A DNA stretch of 64,000 nt from DSXF01 sp964387495 (GCA_964387495.1 CAYLXB010000007.1:14860-78859), one strand, 5' to 3'. Shown: positions 33,526 to 43,070, counted from the first letter of the stretch. Made by a program: numbers and translations. Notes: generated by a model not told the origin, from the sequence alone.

Positions 33526-33978
33526 CTAATACTCAGGTTGGTTCCGGATCATACGGATTATCGAAATAATAAAAACGACAGTGATCGTCACCGCCGATAC
33601 TACGCAGAAGGGGCAGACGGCATGGATCACGTAGAATTCCAGGTAGGTCAGATAGGCCGAGAACAGCACACCCACCAGGCTCATGCCAAAGACCATGAGC
33701 TCCGGCGTCAGGAAAGGCAGCTTGATGCGCTTCCCGTACAGCAGCACCAGCAGGATGGCGATATATCCGGCCATGCCGATGGCGGAAACGGGGATGCCGT
33801 ACACTTCCGAGTAGCGGCTGGAGTTTACGGTGGCGCAGCCGCCGCTGCCCAGGCACATGGCGACACTGTGGCTGTATTTCAGCACCAGCAGGTAGATCGC
33901 ATCGGCCAGGCCGATCAGGCTGGATGCCAGGCTGATCCATACAAGGGCTTTGTCGAGGGTGTCTTTTTTCTTGTTCAT
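33526..33978 (-). CDS. Vitamin K epoxide reductase (VKOR) family membrane protein
   Basis: 150 residues from ATG 33978, with four membrane helices. The active-site CPFC lies in VIHAVCPFCVVSAV, and a loop cysteine in SGGCATVNSSRYSEVYG gives the usual VKOR arrangement, together with GIPVSAIGMAGY. In bacteria such proteins reoxidise thiol oxidases for disulfide formation outside the membrane, passing electrons to quinone. No DsbA-like partner is fused or adjacent. Starts eight bases after moeA, so the two are likely co-transcribed. Confidence 0.9.
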   Translation of the reverse strand: MNKKKDTLDKALVWISLASSLIGLADAIYLLVLKYSHSVAMCLGSGGCATVNSSRYSEVYGIPVSAIGMAGYIAILLVLLYGKRIKLPFLTPELMVFGMSLVGVLFSAYLTYLEFYVIHAVCPFCVVSAVTITVVFIISIIRMIRNQPEY

Positions 33979-33985
33979 GGCAGGT

Positions 33986-35218
33986 TCACAGGAGCCAGGC
34001 CTCCACACTTGCGCCGGGCGGGAGCGATTTTACCCCAGAGGGGATAATCAGTAAAGCATTTGCCTGGACGAGTGAGAGCAGGTTTCCGGAGCCCTGGTGG
34101 CCGGTCAGCCGCGCGGTGAGATGGCCGTCCTCCTCCTGGATGACCGCCCGCAGGTAGGATTCCCGCCCGTCCGACTCGATCGCTTCGCCCAGGCGCACAC
34201 GCCGGGCCGGGCGGGGGCGGCAGCGGCAGCCGCTCAGGCGTTCGACGGCCGGGCGCACGAAGACCTCGAAGCCGGTGAAGGCCGAGACCGGGTTGCCCGG
34301 CAGGCCGAAGAAAGGCACGCCGTGGTAGGCGCCAAAGGCCAGCGGTTTGCCGGGGCGCATGTTCACTTTCCAGAAATCCAGCCTGCCGGCGCTCTCCACC
34401 ACCTCCTTGACGAAGTCGAAGGCGCCCACGCTGACGCCCGCCGAGGAGACGATCAGGTCGGCCTGCTGTTCCACGGCCCGCTCCAGCAGAGCCTGCACGG
34501 CCGGGCGGTTGTCCGCCGCCACGCCCAGGGATAGGACTTCCGCCCCGGCGCTTTCCGCCAGCGCTGCCAGGGTGCAGGCATTGGCATCCCGCACCTTGCC
34601 CGGTGCGAGCGGCGCTTCGACCGGGACCAGTTCGTCGCCGCTGGAGAGCAGGGCCAGGCGCGGCCGGCGGTGTACCGGCACCTGCGCCGCCCCCAGCATG
34701 GCCAGCAGGCCCAGGTCCTGGGCGCGCAGTGGCTGCCCGGCCTGCATGACGGTCTGGCCCAGGGCCACATCGCTGCCCCGCCTGCGCACGTTGCGCCCGG
34801 GCTCCACGGCCCGGAAGATTTGGACGCTTTCCGGTGCGTCTGTGCCCGCCGGCCGCTGGCTGCAATCGGTGTCTTCGACCGGCACCACGGCGTCGGCCCC
34901 CTGCGGCAGGGGTGCGCCGGTCATGATGCGCGCCGCCTGGCCCGCTTCCACCGGCAGGCGGGGCGCCGAACCGGCCGGGATGTCTGCCACCACGCGCAGG
35001 CTGCACGCCGAGCCGGAGGCTGCCGCGCGCGTATCCTCTGCCTGCACGGCAAAGCCATCCATGGCTGAATTATCGAAGGGGGGAAGGTCTATACCGGCCT
35101 GGATATCGCGGGCCAGCACGCGCCCGGCACAGGCGCGCAGGCACAGGCTCTCTGCCCCGACGGGCCGGAGGGATGCCAGGATGCGCTCGCGCGCTTCGTC
35201 TACGCTGATCAGTGTCAT
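33986..35218 (-). CDS. moeA: Molybdopterin molybdenumtransferase
   Basis: MoeA inserts molybdate into adenylylated molybdopterin in the last step of molybdenum cofactor synthesis. 410 residues. Family marks: LPPFDNSAMDGFAVQAEDT, IMTGAPLPQGADAVVPVED, VSSAGVSVGAFDFVKEVVE, PGKPLAFG and FGLPGNPVSAFTGFE, with domain IV at the C-terminus ending PPGASVEAWLL. A TATAAT box at 35236-35241 (minus) leaves a leader of about 10 bases. No other mo genes are in the window. Confidence 0.95.
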   Translation of the reverse strand: MTLISVDEARERILASLRPVGAESLCLRACAGRVLARDIQAGIDLPPFDNSAMDGFAVQAEDTRAAASGSACSLRVVADIPAGSAPRLPVEAGQAARIMTGAPLPQGADAVVPVEDTDCSQRPAGTDAPESVQIFRAVEPGRNVRRRGSDVALGQTVMQAGQPLRAQDLGLLAMLGAAQVPVHRRPRLALLSSGDELVPVEAPLAPGKVRDANACTLAALAESAGAEVLSLGVAADNRPAVQALLERAVEQQADLIVSSAGVSVGAFDFVKEVVESAGRLDFWKVNMRPGKPLAFGAYHGVPFFGLPGNPVSAFTGFEVFVRPAVERLSGCRCRPRPARRVRLGEAIESDGRESYLRAVIQEEDGHLTARLTGHQGSGNLLSLVQANALLIIPSGVKSLPPGASVEAWLL

Positions 35219-35266
35219 GGCCGGTAAGCGGCGACATTATACCAAGTTTTGTGGATTTGGGAGGTT

Positions 35267-37411
35267 TTAGCCCGGTTTTACGCGGGTGACTTCCAGGATG
35301 TTGGGCAGGTTCTCGATCCGCGACAGGATGCGCGAAAGCTGGGACAGGTCGCGCACTTCCAGCACCAGTTTCATGTCGGCCAGGTTCTGGTTGACGCGCA
35401 CGTCCGCGCTGAGCATGTTGACGTTTTCGTTGTTCAGCAAGGTCGAGACGTCGTTCATCAGCCCCTGGCGGTCGAAGGCGCGGATGCGCACCGGCACGGG
35501 GTAGGTGCGGATCTGCTCCCCCCAGGAAACGTGCACCAGGCGTTCCCGGTCCCGGGCGCGCAGGATGTTGGGGCAGTCGCTGCGGTGGATGGTGGCGCCG
35601 CGCCCGCGTGTGATGTAACCGATGATCTGGTCGCCGGGGGTGGGATGGCAGCAGCGGGCGATGTTGGTCAGCAGGCCCTTCAGCCCGACCACGTTGACGG
35701 CGTCCGTGGCGGTCGGATACGGGCTGCTGGCGGGGGTCAGGATGTCGGCGCTGGCTTCGCTCTCGCTCAGGTGCCTCACCACGCGCCCGATGGGCAGGTC
35801 GCCGCAGCCCAGGTCCACGAAGAAGTCGTCCGGGTTGCGGTAGTCCAGGTCGCGGGCCAGTTTTTCGAAGTTGACCTCGATGATGCCCAGGCGGTGCAGT
35901 TCGCGCTCCAGGATCAGGCGCCCCTGGGTCAGGTTCTGTTCGTAGTCCTGTTTCTTGAACCAGGCCCTGATCTTGCTCCGCGCCCGCTGGGTGGTGACCA
36001 GGCCCAGGTTGGCGTTCAGCCAGTCCCGGCTGGGGCCGCCGCGCTTGGTGGTCAGGATCTCGACCTGTTCGCCGGTCTTCAGGTGGTAATCCAGCGGCAC
36101 CAGTTTCCCATTGACCTTGGCGCCCCGGCAGCGGTGGCCGATATCGGTATGGACGTAATAGGCAAAGTCCACCGGGGTGGCGTTGGTGGGCAGGTCGATG
36201 ATGTCGCCGCGCGGGGTGAAGGCATACACCCGGTCCTGGAAGATGTCGGTCTTCAAGCCGTCCAGGAAGGAATGGGCGTCCTCCACTTCCTGGCGCCAGT
36301 CCATCATCATGCGCAGCCAGTTGATGCGTTCGTCATACTGGCGCTGCCGCCCGCCGCCCTCCTTGTACTTCCAGTGCGCAGCGATGCCGAATTCGGCGTT
36401 GATGTCCATCTCGCGCGTGCGGATCTGGACTTCCAGCGCCTTGCCGTCGTCGTAATACACGGCCGTATGCAGGGACTGGTAGCCGTTGTCCTTGGGCGAG
36501 GCGATGTAATCGTCGAACTCGCCCGGGATTGGGCGCAGGGTGGTGTGGATCACGCCCAGGGTGGCGTAGCAGGCGGGCACGTCGGCCACGATGATGCGCA
36601 CGGCGCGCACATCCATGATCTTGTCGAAGGAGCGCCCCTTGCGCATCATCTTGTGGTAGATGGAATAGATGTGCTTGGGGCGCCCAAAAACGTTGACCTG
36701 GATGTTCTGCTCGTGGAGCACCTTCTTTAGGTGCGCCAGGATGCCTTCCATCTCTTTCTCGCGGTTGCTCTGGCTGTCATTCAGGTAACTGGCAATTTCA
36801 CGGTGCAGGTCGGGGTTGGTGATGCGGAAGGAGAGGTCTTCCAGTTCGCTCTTGACCTGCCAGATGCCCAGGCGGTTGGCCAGCGGGGCCCAGATTTCCA
36901 GCGTTTCCTTGGCCAGGCGCTGCTGGCGGTCGGAGGCCAGCGGGCCGAGGGTGCGCATGTTGTGCAGGCGGTCGGCCAGTTTGATCAGCACGATGCGCAG
37001 GTCTTCGGCCATGGCCAGGAACATCTTGCGGAAGCTCTCGGCCTCGTCCTCGTAGGGACGGTTGGTCATGTCCTCCACGATCTTCAGCTTGGTCATGCCC
37101 TCGATCAGGCTGGTGACCTCCTCCCCCATCGTGTCCTTGAGATCCTCCGCCCGGCAGGAAGTCTCCTCGATGATGTCGTGCAGGAATCCGGCCGCGATGG
37201 TGGGCGCATCCGCGTTCAGGCTGACCAGGATGCGCGCCACAGCGATGCAATGGTTGATGTACGGCTCGCCGGACTTGCGCATCTGCCCCTGGTGGGCCTG
37301 GAAGGCCAGGTTGTAAGCCCGCAGGACCAGTTCGTTGGCCGCAATGCCGCCGACGCTGCTGGCGTACTGGAGGATGTCCTCAATCTCGGTGACGGTGGTG
37401 TTCTGGATCAT
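35267..37411 (-). CDS. rel: Bifunctional (p)ppGpp synthetase/hydrolase (RelA/SpoT family)
   Basis: Stringent-response enzyme, 714 residues. The HD hydrolase domain (~25-200) shows YINHCIAVARILVSL and AAGFLHDIIEETSC with the HD pair kept. The synthetase domain (~240-400) shows FGRPKHIYSIYHKM, YIASPKDNGYQSLHTAV and LEVQIRTREMDINAEFGIAAHWKYK. The TGS domain (~405-465) shows YAFTPRGDIIDLPTNATPVD. A zinc-finger-like/CC region with ARCCHPTPGDQIIGYITRGRG and a C-terminal ACT domain follow. Both catalytic domains look intact. Followed by moeA 48 bases downstream. Confidence 0.95.
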   Translation of the reverse strand: MIQNTTVTEIEDILQYASSVGGIAANELVLRAYNLAFQAHQGQMRKSGEPYINHCIAVARILVSLNADAPTIAAGFLHDIIEETSCRAEDLKDTMGEEVTSLIEGMTKLKIVEDMTNRPYEDEAESFRKMFLAMAEDLRIVLIKLADRLHNMRTLGPLASDRQQRLAKETLEIWAPLANRLGIWQVKSELEDLSFRITNPDLHREIASYLNDSQSNREKEMEGILAHLKKVLHEQNIQVNVFGRPKHIYSIYHKMMRKGRSFDKIMDVRAVRIIVADVPACYATLGVIHTTLRPIPGEFDDYIASPKDNGYQSLHTAVYYDDGKALEVQIRTREMDINAEFGIAAHWKYKEGGGRQRQYDERINWLRMMMDWRQEVEDAHSFLDGLKTDIFQDRVYAFTPRGDIIDLPTNATPVDFAYYVHTDIGHRCRGAKVNGKLVPLDYHLKTGEQVEILTTKRGGPSRDWLNANLGLVTTQRARSKIRAWFKKQDYEQNLTQGRLILERELHRLGIIEVNFEKLARDLDYRNPDDFFVDLGCGDLPIGRVVRHLSESEASADILTPASSPYPTATDAVNVVGLKGLLTNIARCCHPTPGDQIIGYITRGRGATIHRSDCPNILRARDRERLVHVSWGEQIRTYPVPVRIRAFDRQGLMNDVSTLLNNENVNMLSADVRVNQNLADMKLVLEVRDLSQLSRILSRIENLPNILEVTRVKPG

Positions 37412-37431
37412 GGCCGGACTCCTGGACCGGG

Positions 37432-37785
37432 TTACTGTTCCAAAGGCTCCTGCCGGGGGGCGGCTTTTTCATCCAGCTGTTGCAGCAGGAAGAGGACGAA
37501 GCCCGTCACCAGGAACGAGATCGCCAGGGAGAAATTGAAATCCAGTTTGGTGAGTTCACGCACGATGACGAAGAGGATGATGAAACTGGAGACGGCCGCG
37601 TAGACCAGGGCCAGTTTCCAGTGGGTGCGCAGGCCGGCCATTTCCCTGGGCAGGCGGATGTAGAGGATGCCGGCCAGCGCCACCAGGTACAACAGGTAAT
37701 CCCAGTTGGTTCCCCGCAGGCCGAGCAGGGTCATGCCTCCCAGCAGGACGCCCATCACCACCAGGCCGATTCCGAGTTGTTTCAT
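37432..37785 (-). CDS. Small membrane protein, unknown function
   Basis: 117 residues with about four hydrophobic segments (MKQLGIGLVVMGVLLGGMTLL, DYLLYLVALAGILYIRLP, WKLALVYAAVSSFIILFVIV, FSLAISFLVTGFVLFLL) and a charged C-terminal tail. AAGGAGCCTGA precedes the ATG and TATACT lies at 37820-37825 on the minus strand. 20 bases before rel, so probably the first gene of the rel transcript. Confidence 0.75.
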   Translation of the reverse strand: MKQLGIGLVVMGVLLGGMTLLGLRGTNWDYLLYLVALAGILYIRLPREMAGLRTHWKLALVYAAVSSFIILFVIVRELTKLDFNFSLAISFLVTGFVLFLLQQLDEKAAPRQEPLEQ

Positions 37786-37848
37786 TCAGGCTCCTTATCG
37801 GGTAGAATCTTAGTCTGCGAGTATAGCACGATTTTCGGAAAGGTTCGT

Positions 37849-38334
37849 ATGCCAACTGTCAACAACATCACCCGTTTGCTGGATTCGCGCAAGATTCCCT
37901 ATACCGCCCACGATCTGCCCGCCGAAAAACTGGGCGCTCTCGAGACGGCTCAATTGCTGGGGGTCCCTGCGGAGACCGTCTTCAAGACCATCGTGGTCAC
38001 CCGCGACAAACCCAGGAAGCCCATCCTGGCGGTGATCCCCGGGCCTGCCAGCGTGGACCTTAAGGCCCTGGCGGCTGCCCTGGGCGAGAAAAAAGTCCAC
38101 CTCCCGACCGAGCGGGAGGCGGAGGCGCTGACCGGGCTGCAGGCCGGCGGCATCTCGCCGCTGGCGCTGGTCAACAAGGGTTTCTCGGTCGTCATCGACG
38201 AATCCGCCCGCGCCCTGGGCTACATCCACATCTCGGGCGGCCAGCGCGGCCTGAACATTCACCTGCCGGTCGAGGCGCTGGCGAAACTGGTCAATGCCCG
38301 CTTTGCGGCCATCTGCGGGCTGCTGGAGACGTGA
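37849..38334 (+). CDS. ybaK: YbaK/EbsC family aminoacyl-tRNA deacylase
   Basis: 161 residues from ATG 37849 (GGAAAGG upstream). YbaK enzymes remove cysteine from mischarged tRNA-Pro. Family features: LDSRKIPYTAHDLPAEKLGA, ETVFKTIVVT with the key Lys, PGPASVDLKALAAALGEKKV, ALTGLQAGGISPLAL and VVIDESARALGYIHISGGQRGLNIHL. A frame running back to 37480 is not supported by the family. Single gene between minus-strand genes. Confidence 0.93.
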   Translation: MPTVNNITRLLDSRKIPYTAHDLPAEKLGALETAQLLGVPAETVFKTIVVTRDKPRKPILAVIPGPASVDLKALAAALGEKKVHLPTEREAEALTGLQAGGISPLALVNKGFSVVIDESARALGYIHISGGQRGLNIHLPVEALAKLVNARFAAICGLLET

Positions 38335-38346
38335 ACCGGCGGCGGC

Positions 38347-38805
38347 CTAGGTGTCGAACTCGCCCCGCATTTCGCCGTTGATCCAGAGCGTGTAGTGCCC
38401 GCTTGGGAAACTGCCCAGGTTCAGGTTGGCTTCGAACGGCTGCAGCACCTCGGCGCACATCTGGCCGGCCTCGGCCACGGAATAGACATCCAGGACGATC
38501 TGGTTCTCCGCGTCCGGTGCTGCGGTCTGGATGCGCAGTTGTTCGCAGGGGGTGGGCAGGTTGCCTTTCAAGCCCAGGCCGACCTGCACCGGGAAGCTTT
38601 CCATCAGGCGGACTTCGACCGATTCGACATAGGCGTTGCTGCGGGTCAACTGGTCGTCCCCCGGCTGGGGATCATAGGAAGGGGCGCCCGGGGCGGAGGC
38701 CGGGTCGTCGCTCGAGACCGGCGAGTCTGGCCCGGCAGAACTGGATGGCGTGCAGGCCGCAATCAGCCAGGCGGCCAGGAACAGGGCGGTGAGCAGTTTT
38801 TTCAT
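38347..38805 (-). CDS. Hypothetical lipoprotein
   Basis: 152 residues with a clear lipoprotein signal, MKKLLTALFLAAWLIAAC, then a Ser/Pro/Asp-rich linker to ~60. The folded part (~62-150) is beta-rich (YVESVEVRLMESFPVQVGL, ANLNLGSFPSGHYTLWINGE), probably an immunoglobulin-like domain. GGAAAGGAGACCCG lies upstream. Function unknown; it may be transcribed alone. Confidence 0.8.
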   Translation of the reverse strand: MKKLLTALFLAAWLIAACTPSSSAGPDSPVSSDDPASAPGAPSYDPQPGDDQLTRSNAYVESVEVRLMESFPVQVGLGLKGNLPTPCEQLRIQTAAPDAENQIVLDVYSVAEAGQMCAEVLQPFEANLNLGSFPSGHYTLWINGEMRGEFDT

Positions 38806-38869
38806 GGTTCGGGTCTCCTTTCCTGTGATGACGTATTTCAGGCCCGAATCGTTCCCCCCTGTCTCGAAC

Positions 38870-40321
38870 TTATCCCTTCACCACCGCCAGCGGCCGCAGG
38901 CGCGCCACCTTGCGGGCGATGCCGGCCGCGGTGACCGTCTCCACCACCGCATCCACATCCTTGTAGGCCTGCGGGGCTTCCTCGGCCAGCCCCGGCAGGG
39001 AGCCGGCCCGCACCTGGATGCCCTGCTTTTCCAGGTCACGCCGCAGTTCCTCGCCCCGGATCTCGTGCTTGGCCCTGGCCCGGCTCATCACCCGTCCCGC
39101 CCCGTGGCAGGACGAGCCGAACGAGCGCAGCATGGATGTTTCCGTGCCGACCAGCACCCAGGAGGCCGTGCCCATGCTGCCCGGCACCAGCACCGGCTGT
39201 CCGATCTCCCGGTATTCGGGCGGCAGGCCGGGCGCGCCCGGGCCGAAGGCGCGCGTGGCGCCCTTGCGGTGTACGCAGACCTTGAGGCGCTTCCCCTCCA
39301 CCTCGTGCACTTCGATCTTGCCCATGTTGTGGGCGATGTCGTACACCTGCTGCAGGTGCCAGTTCTTCACCTTCCCGGCCAGGGTTTCCTCGAAGGCCCG
39401 CCGGGCGGAGTGGGCCAGCAGCTGCCGGTTGACGAAGGCGAAGTTGGCCGCCGCCCGCATTGCGCCCAGGTAGGCTTGCCCCTCCGGCGAATCCATCGGC
39501 GCGCAGACCAGTTCCCGGTCGGGCAGGTGGATGTCGTATTTGCGCACCACGGCTTGGAAGGACTGCACGTAATCGGTGCAGACCTGGTGACCCAGCCCGC
39601 GCGAGCCGCAGTGGATCTGCACGGCCAGGCAGCCCTCCTGCAGGCCCATGGCCGCCGCGGCTTTGGCGTCGAAAACCTGTTCCACCACGTCCACCTCGAT
39701 GAAATGGTTGCCGGCCCCCAGCGAGCCGATCTGCTCCCGGCCGCGGGCCTTGGCCCGCTCGCTGACCTTGTCCGGATTGGCCCCCTCCAGGCAGCCGCCC
39801 TCCTCGGTGCGCAGGACGTCCACCTCGCTTGCATAGCCGTGCTTGAGCGCCCAGCCCGCTCCCTCGCGCATCAGCCGTTCCAGTTCGGGCACACTCACCT
39901 TGACCACCCCCTCCCTGCCCACGCCGCTGGGACAGTACGCGTTGAGCCGGCTGGCCAGGCTTTCCATGTGCGCTTCGGCCGCTTCCAGTTCGATGCCGGA
40001 AGCCAGCAGACGCACGCCGCAGTTGATGTCGTAGCCGATGGCGCCCGGTGATACCACCCCCTGTGGGAATTCGGTGGCCGCCACCCCGCCGATGGGGAAG
40101 CCGTAGCCCTGGTGCATATCCGGCATGACCACCACCGCCCCCACCAGCCCCGGCAGGCTGGCCGAGTTGACCGCCTGCTCCAGCGACTTGTCATCCAGTA
40201 CCTGCTCCAGCAGACGCCGCGTGGCAAAGATGCGCACCGGGCCGTTCATGTCGTGCCGGTAGGACTGCGGGATTTCCCACTCGTAATCGGAAATTCTGGT
40301 CAAATCCTGGATGCGGATCAT
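38870..40321 (-). CDS. rtcB: RNA-splicing ligase RtcB
   Basis: GTP- and manganese-dependent ligase joining 2',3'-cyclic-phosphate or 3'-phosphate RNA ends to 5'-OH ends, used in tRNA or rRNA repair. 483 residues. Marks: VVMPDMHQGYGFPIGGVAAT, GAIGYDINCGVRLL with the metal-binding Cys, SLGAGNHFIEVDVV, IHCGSRGLGHQV, VYDIAHNMGKIEVH and SFGSSCHGAGRVMSRA carrying the guanylylated His region. The archease gene precedes it by 15 bases, the usual functional partner. Confidence 0.96.
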   Translation of the reverse strand: MIRIQDLTRISDYEWEIPQSYRHDMNGPVRIFATRRLLEQVLDDKSLEQAVNSASLPGLVGAVVVMPDMHQGYGFPIGGVAATEFPQGVVSPGAIGYDINCGVRLLASGIELEAAEAHMESLASRLNAYCPSGVGREGVVKVSVPELERLMREGAGWALKHGYASEVDVLRTEEGGCLEGANPDKVSERAKARGREQIGSLGAGNHFIEVDVVEQVFDAKAAAAMGLQEGCLAVQIHCGSRGLGHQVCTDYVQSFQAVVRKYDIHLPDRELVCAPMDSPEGQAYLGAMRAAANFAFVNRQLLAHSARRAFEETLAGKVKNWHLQQVYDIAHNMGKIEVHEVEGKRLKVCVHRKGATRAFGPGAPGLPPEYREIGQPVLVPGSMGTASWVLVGTETSMLRSFGSSCHGAGRVMSRARAKHEIRGEELRRDLEKQGIQVRAGSLPGLAEEAPQAYKDVDAVVETVTAAGIARKVARLRPLAVVKG

Positions 40322-40336
40322 CTCACACCTCCAAAA

Positions 40337-40747
40337 TCACACGTCGAACACGATCTCCACTTCCAGCCCGCGTATTGTCGGGCGCACCTGCAGGTTGTGG
40401 TAGGTGACCGCCTTGATGACCTTGTTGACCGAACGCGCCGGCGCCAGCTCCACTTCCGCCTCCAGCCGGAAAGGCCCCCCGCCTGCCAGGGTGCACACCG
40501 GCAGGCCCGCATAGGCCAGCCCCTCCTGTTCACCCAAGTAGGCCAGTTCACCCAGGAAGGCTACCAGCAGGCTCTCCGCGTCCGCGGCTTCCAGGCTCAA
40601 ACTGCGGCGCACGACTTGTCCGGCCTCCGTCTGCGCGCCGGAGAGCGCCGTCATGCCGCGCGCCGCTTCCGCCAGCAGCCCGGCCAGGTCGGCGGCCCAG
40701 ACCCGCAAAGCCCAGTCCGCCGTGTGGGGGAGTTCTTTGAAAGGCAT
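40337..40747 (-). CDS. Archease, RtcB cofactor
   Basis: 136 residues. Archease speeds up guanylylation of RtcB and allows multiple turnover. Family marks: FKELPHTADWALRVWAADL with the early Asp, LLVAFLGELAYLGEQEG, and the C-terminal VNKVIKAVTYHNLQVRPTIRGLEVEIVFDV with a conserved metal-ligand His and Asp. TACAAT lies six bases before the ATG, so it likely starts its own leaderless transcript within the recJ-archease-rtcB row. Confidence 0.93.
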   Translation of the reverse strand: MPFKELPHTADWALRVWAADLAGLLAEAARGMTALSGAQTEAGQVVRRSLSLEAADAESLLVAFLGELAYLGEQEGLAYAGLPVCTLAGGGPFRLEAEVELAPARSVNKVIKAVTYHNLQVRPTIRGLEVEIVFDV

Positions 40748-40753
40748 ATTTTT

Positions 40754-40759
40754 ATTGTA
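40754..40759 (-). promoter_or_regulatory. -10 box of the archease gene, leaderless type
   Basis: TTACAATAAAAATATG on the minus strand: TACAAT then six bases, then ATG 40747. No good -35 is visible. Confidence 0.45.
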
Positions 40760-40774
40760 ACGCGAATGGGGCGG

Positions 40775-43057
40775 TTAAACCCTTGCAATCGCCTCTTTGT
40801 CTGCCCGCCTGAAATAGGCCCGGTAGGCGGCCGTCTCGGCCAGCAGCCCCCGGATGGCGGTGTACAGCTCGCTCTTCAGGTACGGCTCGGCCTGGCCGTC
40901 CCCCGCGCCGAGGATCAGCCCGCTGTCCTCTTCCTGCACGCGGAGATGCCCGCCGGCTTCCAGCCAGGCCAGCCCCAGGCGGACACAGATCTCGCGCTGG
41001 GCGCTGGCCGCGGCCAGTTCCGCCAGGCTCACCCGCCCGCCGCGCCGGTTCAGGGCGAATTTGGCCAGCCCGCCCAGGCGGGTGAGAAATTCGTCCGCCT
41101 TCTCTGCGAGGGGGGAATTGGCCAGCAGGTAGACTTTCTGGGGCTTCACAGCTTCCAGGATCATGCGCCACTCGGCCGGGCCGGGCGGCGTGGTGTAAAC
41201 AACCAGTTCGTTGGAAGGCGCAAGGTTGTAGCGGTCCCTGCCGTCCACCTTCTGCTTGTGTTCCCCTTCGGCGAAGACCTCGGCGCCCGGAGGGAGAGGT
41301 CCGGCATGCAGGCGCCAGTCAGCCACCTCCACCCGGCGCGCCCGCACCTCGACGGGCATGGCTTCGCTCAGGCGGTATTCGATCAGCTGCAGGCTGAGCT
41401 GGCGCTCGCCGCGGAAGGCGGAGGCCCGCAGGGAGTAGGCGATGTCGAAGCGGTGCCCCTCTTCGGGCAGTTCCTCCCCGGCGCCGCCCCACCAGAGCAG
41501 GCTCTGGCGCCGCCCGCTTTCGTCCGCAACCGACAGGCGCAGGTGTTCCTTGCCCTTGCCGATGGGCTTGGCCGATTCCAGGCTCACGCCGCGCGTGGCC
41601 AGTACCAGCGGCGGGTTGCCCGCCCCGAAGGGCGCCAGTTTTTCGATGGCCTCGGCCAGCGGGAAGTCCAGCTCGTCCAGCCCCAGCCAGGCATCGATCT
41701 GCAGGCCTGGCTCCGGGCGCGGCAGGGCGCCCAGCTGCCGTTCGATGGCCCGCCCCAGCCCGCGCCGGAACTCGGGCAGTTTCTCCGCTTCCAGGGACAG
41801 CCCGGCCGCCATGGGGTGCCCGCCGAAGCCCCCCAGCAGTGCCTGGTTGGCGGCGATGGCTTCGGTGATGTGCACCCCCTCCACCGAGCGCGCCGAGCCG
41901 CGCAGCAGCCCGTCCTCCGACTCGCTCAGCAGGATGGCGGGCTTGTGGTAGCGCTCCACCAGCTTGTTGGCCACGATGCCCACCACGCCGCCCGGCCAGC
42001 CGGGATGGGAGAGCAGGATGGCCGGTTCGGACAGCAGGGCCGGGTTGGCGCGCAGCAGGGATTCGGCGGCCTGGTATACCTGGCTGGTCAGCAGGCGCCG
42101 CTGGGCGTTCAGGCCCTCGATTTTTACGGCCAGCACCCGGGCCCGCTCGGCATTCCGGGTCAGCAGCAGTTCCACGGCCGGGTTGGCGTCGCTCAGCCGC
42201 CCCAGGGCGTTCAAACGCGGCGCCAGGCTGAAGCCGATGGTCTCTTCCGTCAGCGTTTCCAGGCTGGCGCCGGCCAGTTCGGCCAGCACCTTCAGCCCCG
42301 TGCGCGGTGTGGTGCGCAATGCCTGGATTCCTCTTTGCGCCAGGCTGCGGGTTTCGCCGCTCAACTGCGCCACGTCCGCGATCAGGCCCAGCGCCACCAG
42401 GTCGAGCAGTTCCTCCGGCCTCAGCCTGCCCTCCGCCGCCCCCGGCGCCTGCTCCAGCAGTGCCTCGGCCAGTTTGTAGGCCACGCCCACCCCCGCCAGG
42501 CTCCCCAGCGGGTGACCTTCCGGCAATAGCTTGGGGTTGATGACTGCAAAAGCCTCCGGCAGGCTCTTGCCCGGTTCATGATGGTCGCTGATGATCACCT
42601 CGGCGCCGTTGGCATGGATGTAGTCCACGGCCTCATGGGCGCCGATGCCCGTGTCGCAGGTCAGGATGAGCCGGGTGCCGCGCGCCAGGATGGGCTGCAG
42701 GCTCTCGATGTGCACCCCGTGGCTCTCCCGGCCGCGCACCGGGATGTAATGGCTTACTTCGGCTCCCAGGGCCTGCAGGGTCTGCACCAGCAGGGCGGTG
42801 GCGGTCTGCCCGTCTACGTCGAAATCCCCCCAGATGCAGATCGGCTCCTGGCTGCGTGTAGCCAGAAAAATCCGTTCGACTGCCTTCTCCAGGCCAGGGT
42901 ACAGGCTGGGCGGAAGGGAATCCGCTTCCAGGAAGGCATGCGCGGCTTCCGGCGTGCGGATGCCGCGCCGGGCAAGCGCCTGCAGCAGCAGCGGGTGCAG
43001 TTCCAGGCCTGCCAGCGGGGAGATGTCTGCGGGGGTCGGTTCGATCCAGTGGCTCAT
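40775..43057 (-). CDS. recJ: Single-stranded-DNA-specific exonuclease RecJ
   Basis: DHH-family 5'-3' exonuclease for recombination and repair. 760 residues from ATG 43057. Marks: ICIWGDFDVDGQTATALLV (motif I), LILTCDTGIGAHEAV, VIISDHHEPG (DHH motif III), LAGVGVAYKLAEALL, and the DHHA1 part with GGFGGHPMAAGLSLE. An OB-fold domain and a longer C-terminal domain with FALNRRGGRVSLAELAAASA follow. A TATAAT box 13 bases before the ATG implies a leader of a few bases only. ATGs farther upstream (43072, 43135) lie in or before this box. Confidence 0.94.
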   Translation of the reverse strand: MSHWIEPTPADISPLAGLELHPLLLQALARRGIRTPEAAHAFLEADSLPPSLYPGLEKAVERIFLATRSQEPICIWGDFDVDGQTATALLVQTLQALGAEVSHYIPVRGRESHGVHIESLQPILARGTRLILTCDTGIGAHEAVDYIHANGAEVIISDHHEPGKSLPEAFAVINPKLLPEGHPLGSLAGVGVAYKLAEALLEQAPGAAEGRLRPEELLDLVALGLIADVAQLSGETRSLAQRGIQALRTTPRTGLKVLAELAGASLETLTEETIGFSLAPRLNALGRLSDANPAVELLLTRNAERARVLAVKIEGLNAQRRLLTSQVYQAAESLLRANPALLSEPAILLSHPGWPGGVVGIVANKLVERYHKPAILLSESEDGLLRGSARSVEGVHITEAIAANQALLGGFGGHPMAAGLSLEAEKLPEFRRGLGRAIERQLGALPRPEPGLQIDAWLGLDELDFPLAEAIEKLAPFGAGNPPLVLATRGVSLESAKPIGKGKEHLRLSVADESGRRQSLLWWGGAGEELPEEGHRFDIAYSLRASAFRGERQLSLQLIEYRLSEAMPVEVRARRVEVADWRLHAGPLPPGAEVFAEGEHKQKVDGRDRYNLAPSNELVVYTTPPGPAEWRMILEAVKPQKVYLLANSPLAEKADEFLTRLGGLAKFALNRRGGRVSLAELAAASAQREICVRLGLAWLEAGGHLRVQEEDSGLILGAGDGQAEPYLKSELYTAIRGLLAETAAYRAYFRRADKEAIARV

Positions 43058-43070
43058 GGTGATTGTGAAC

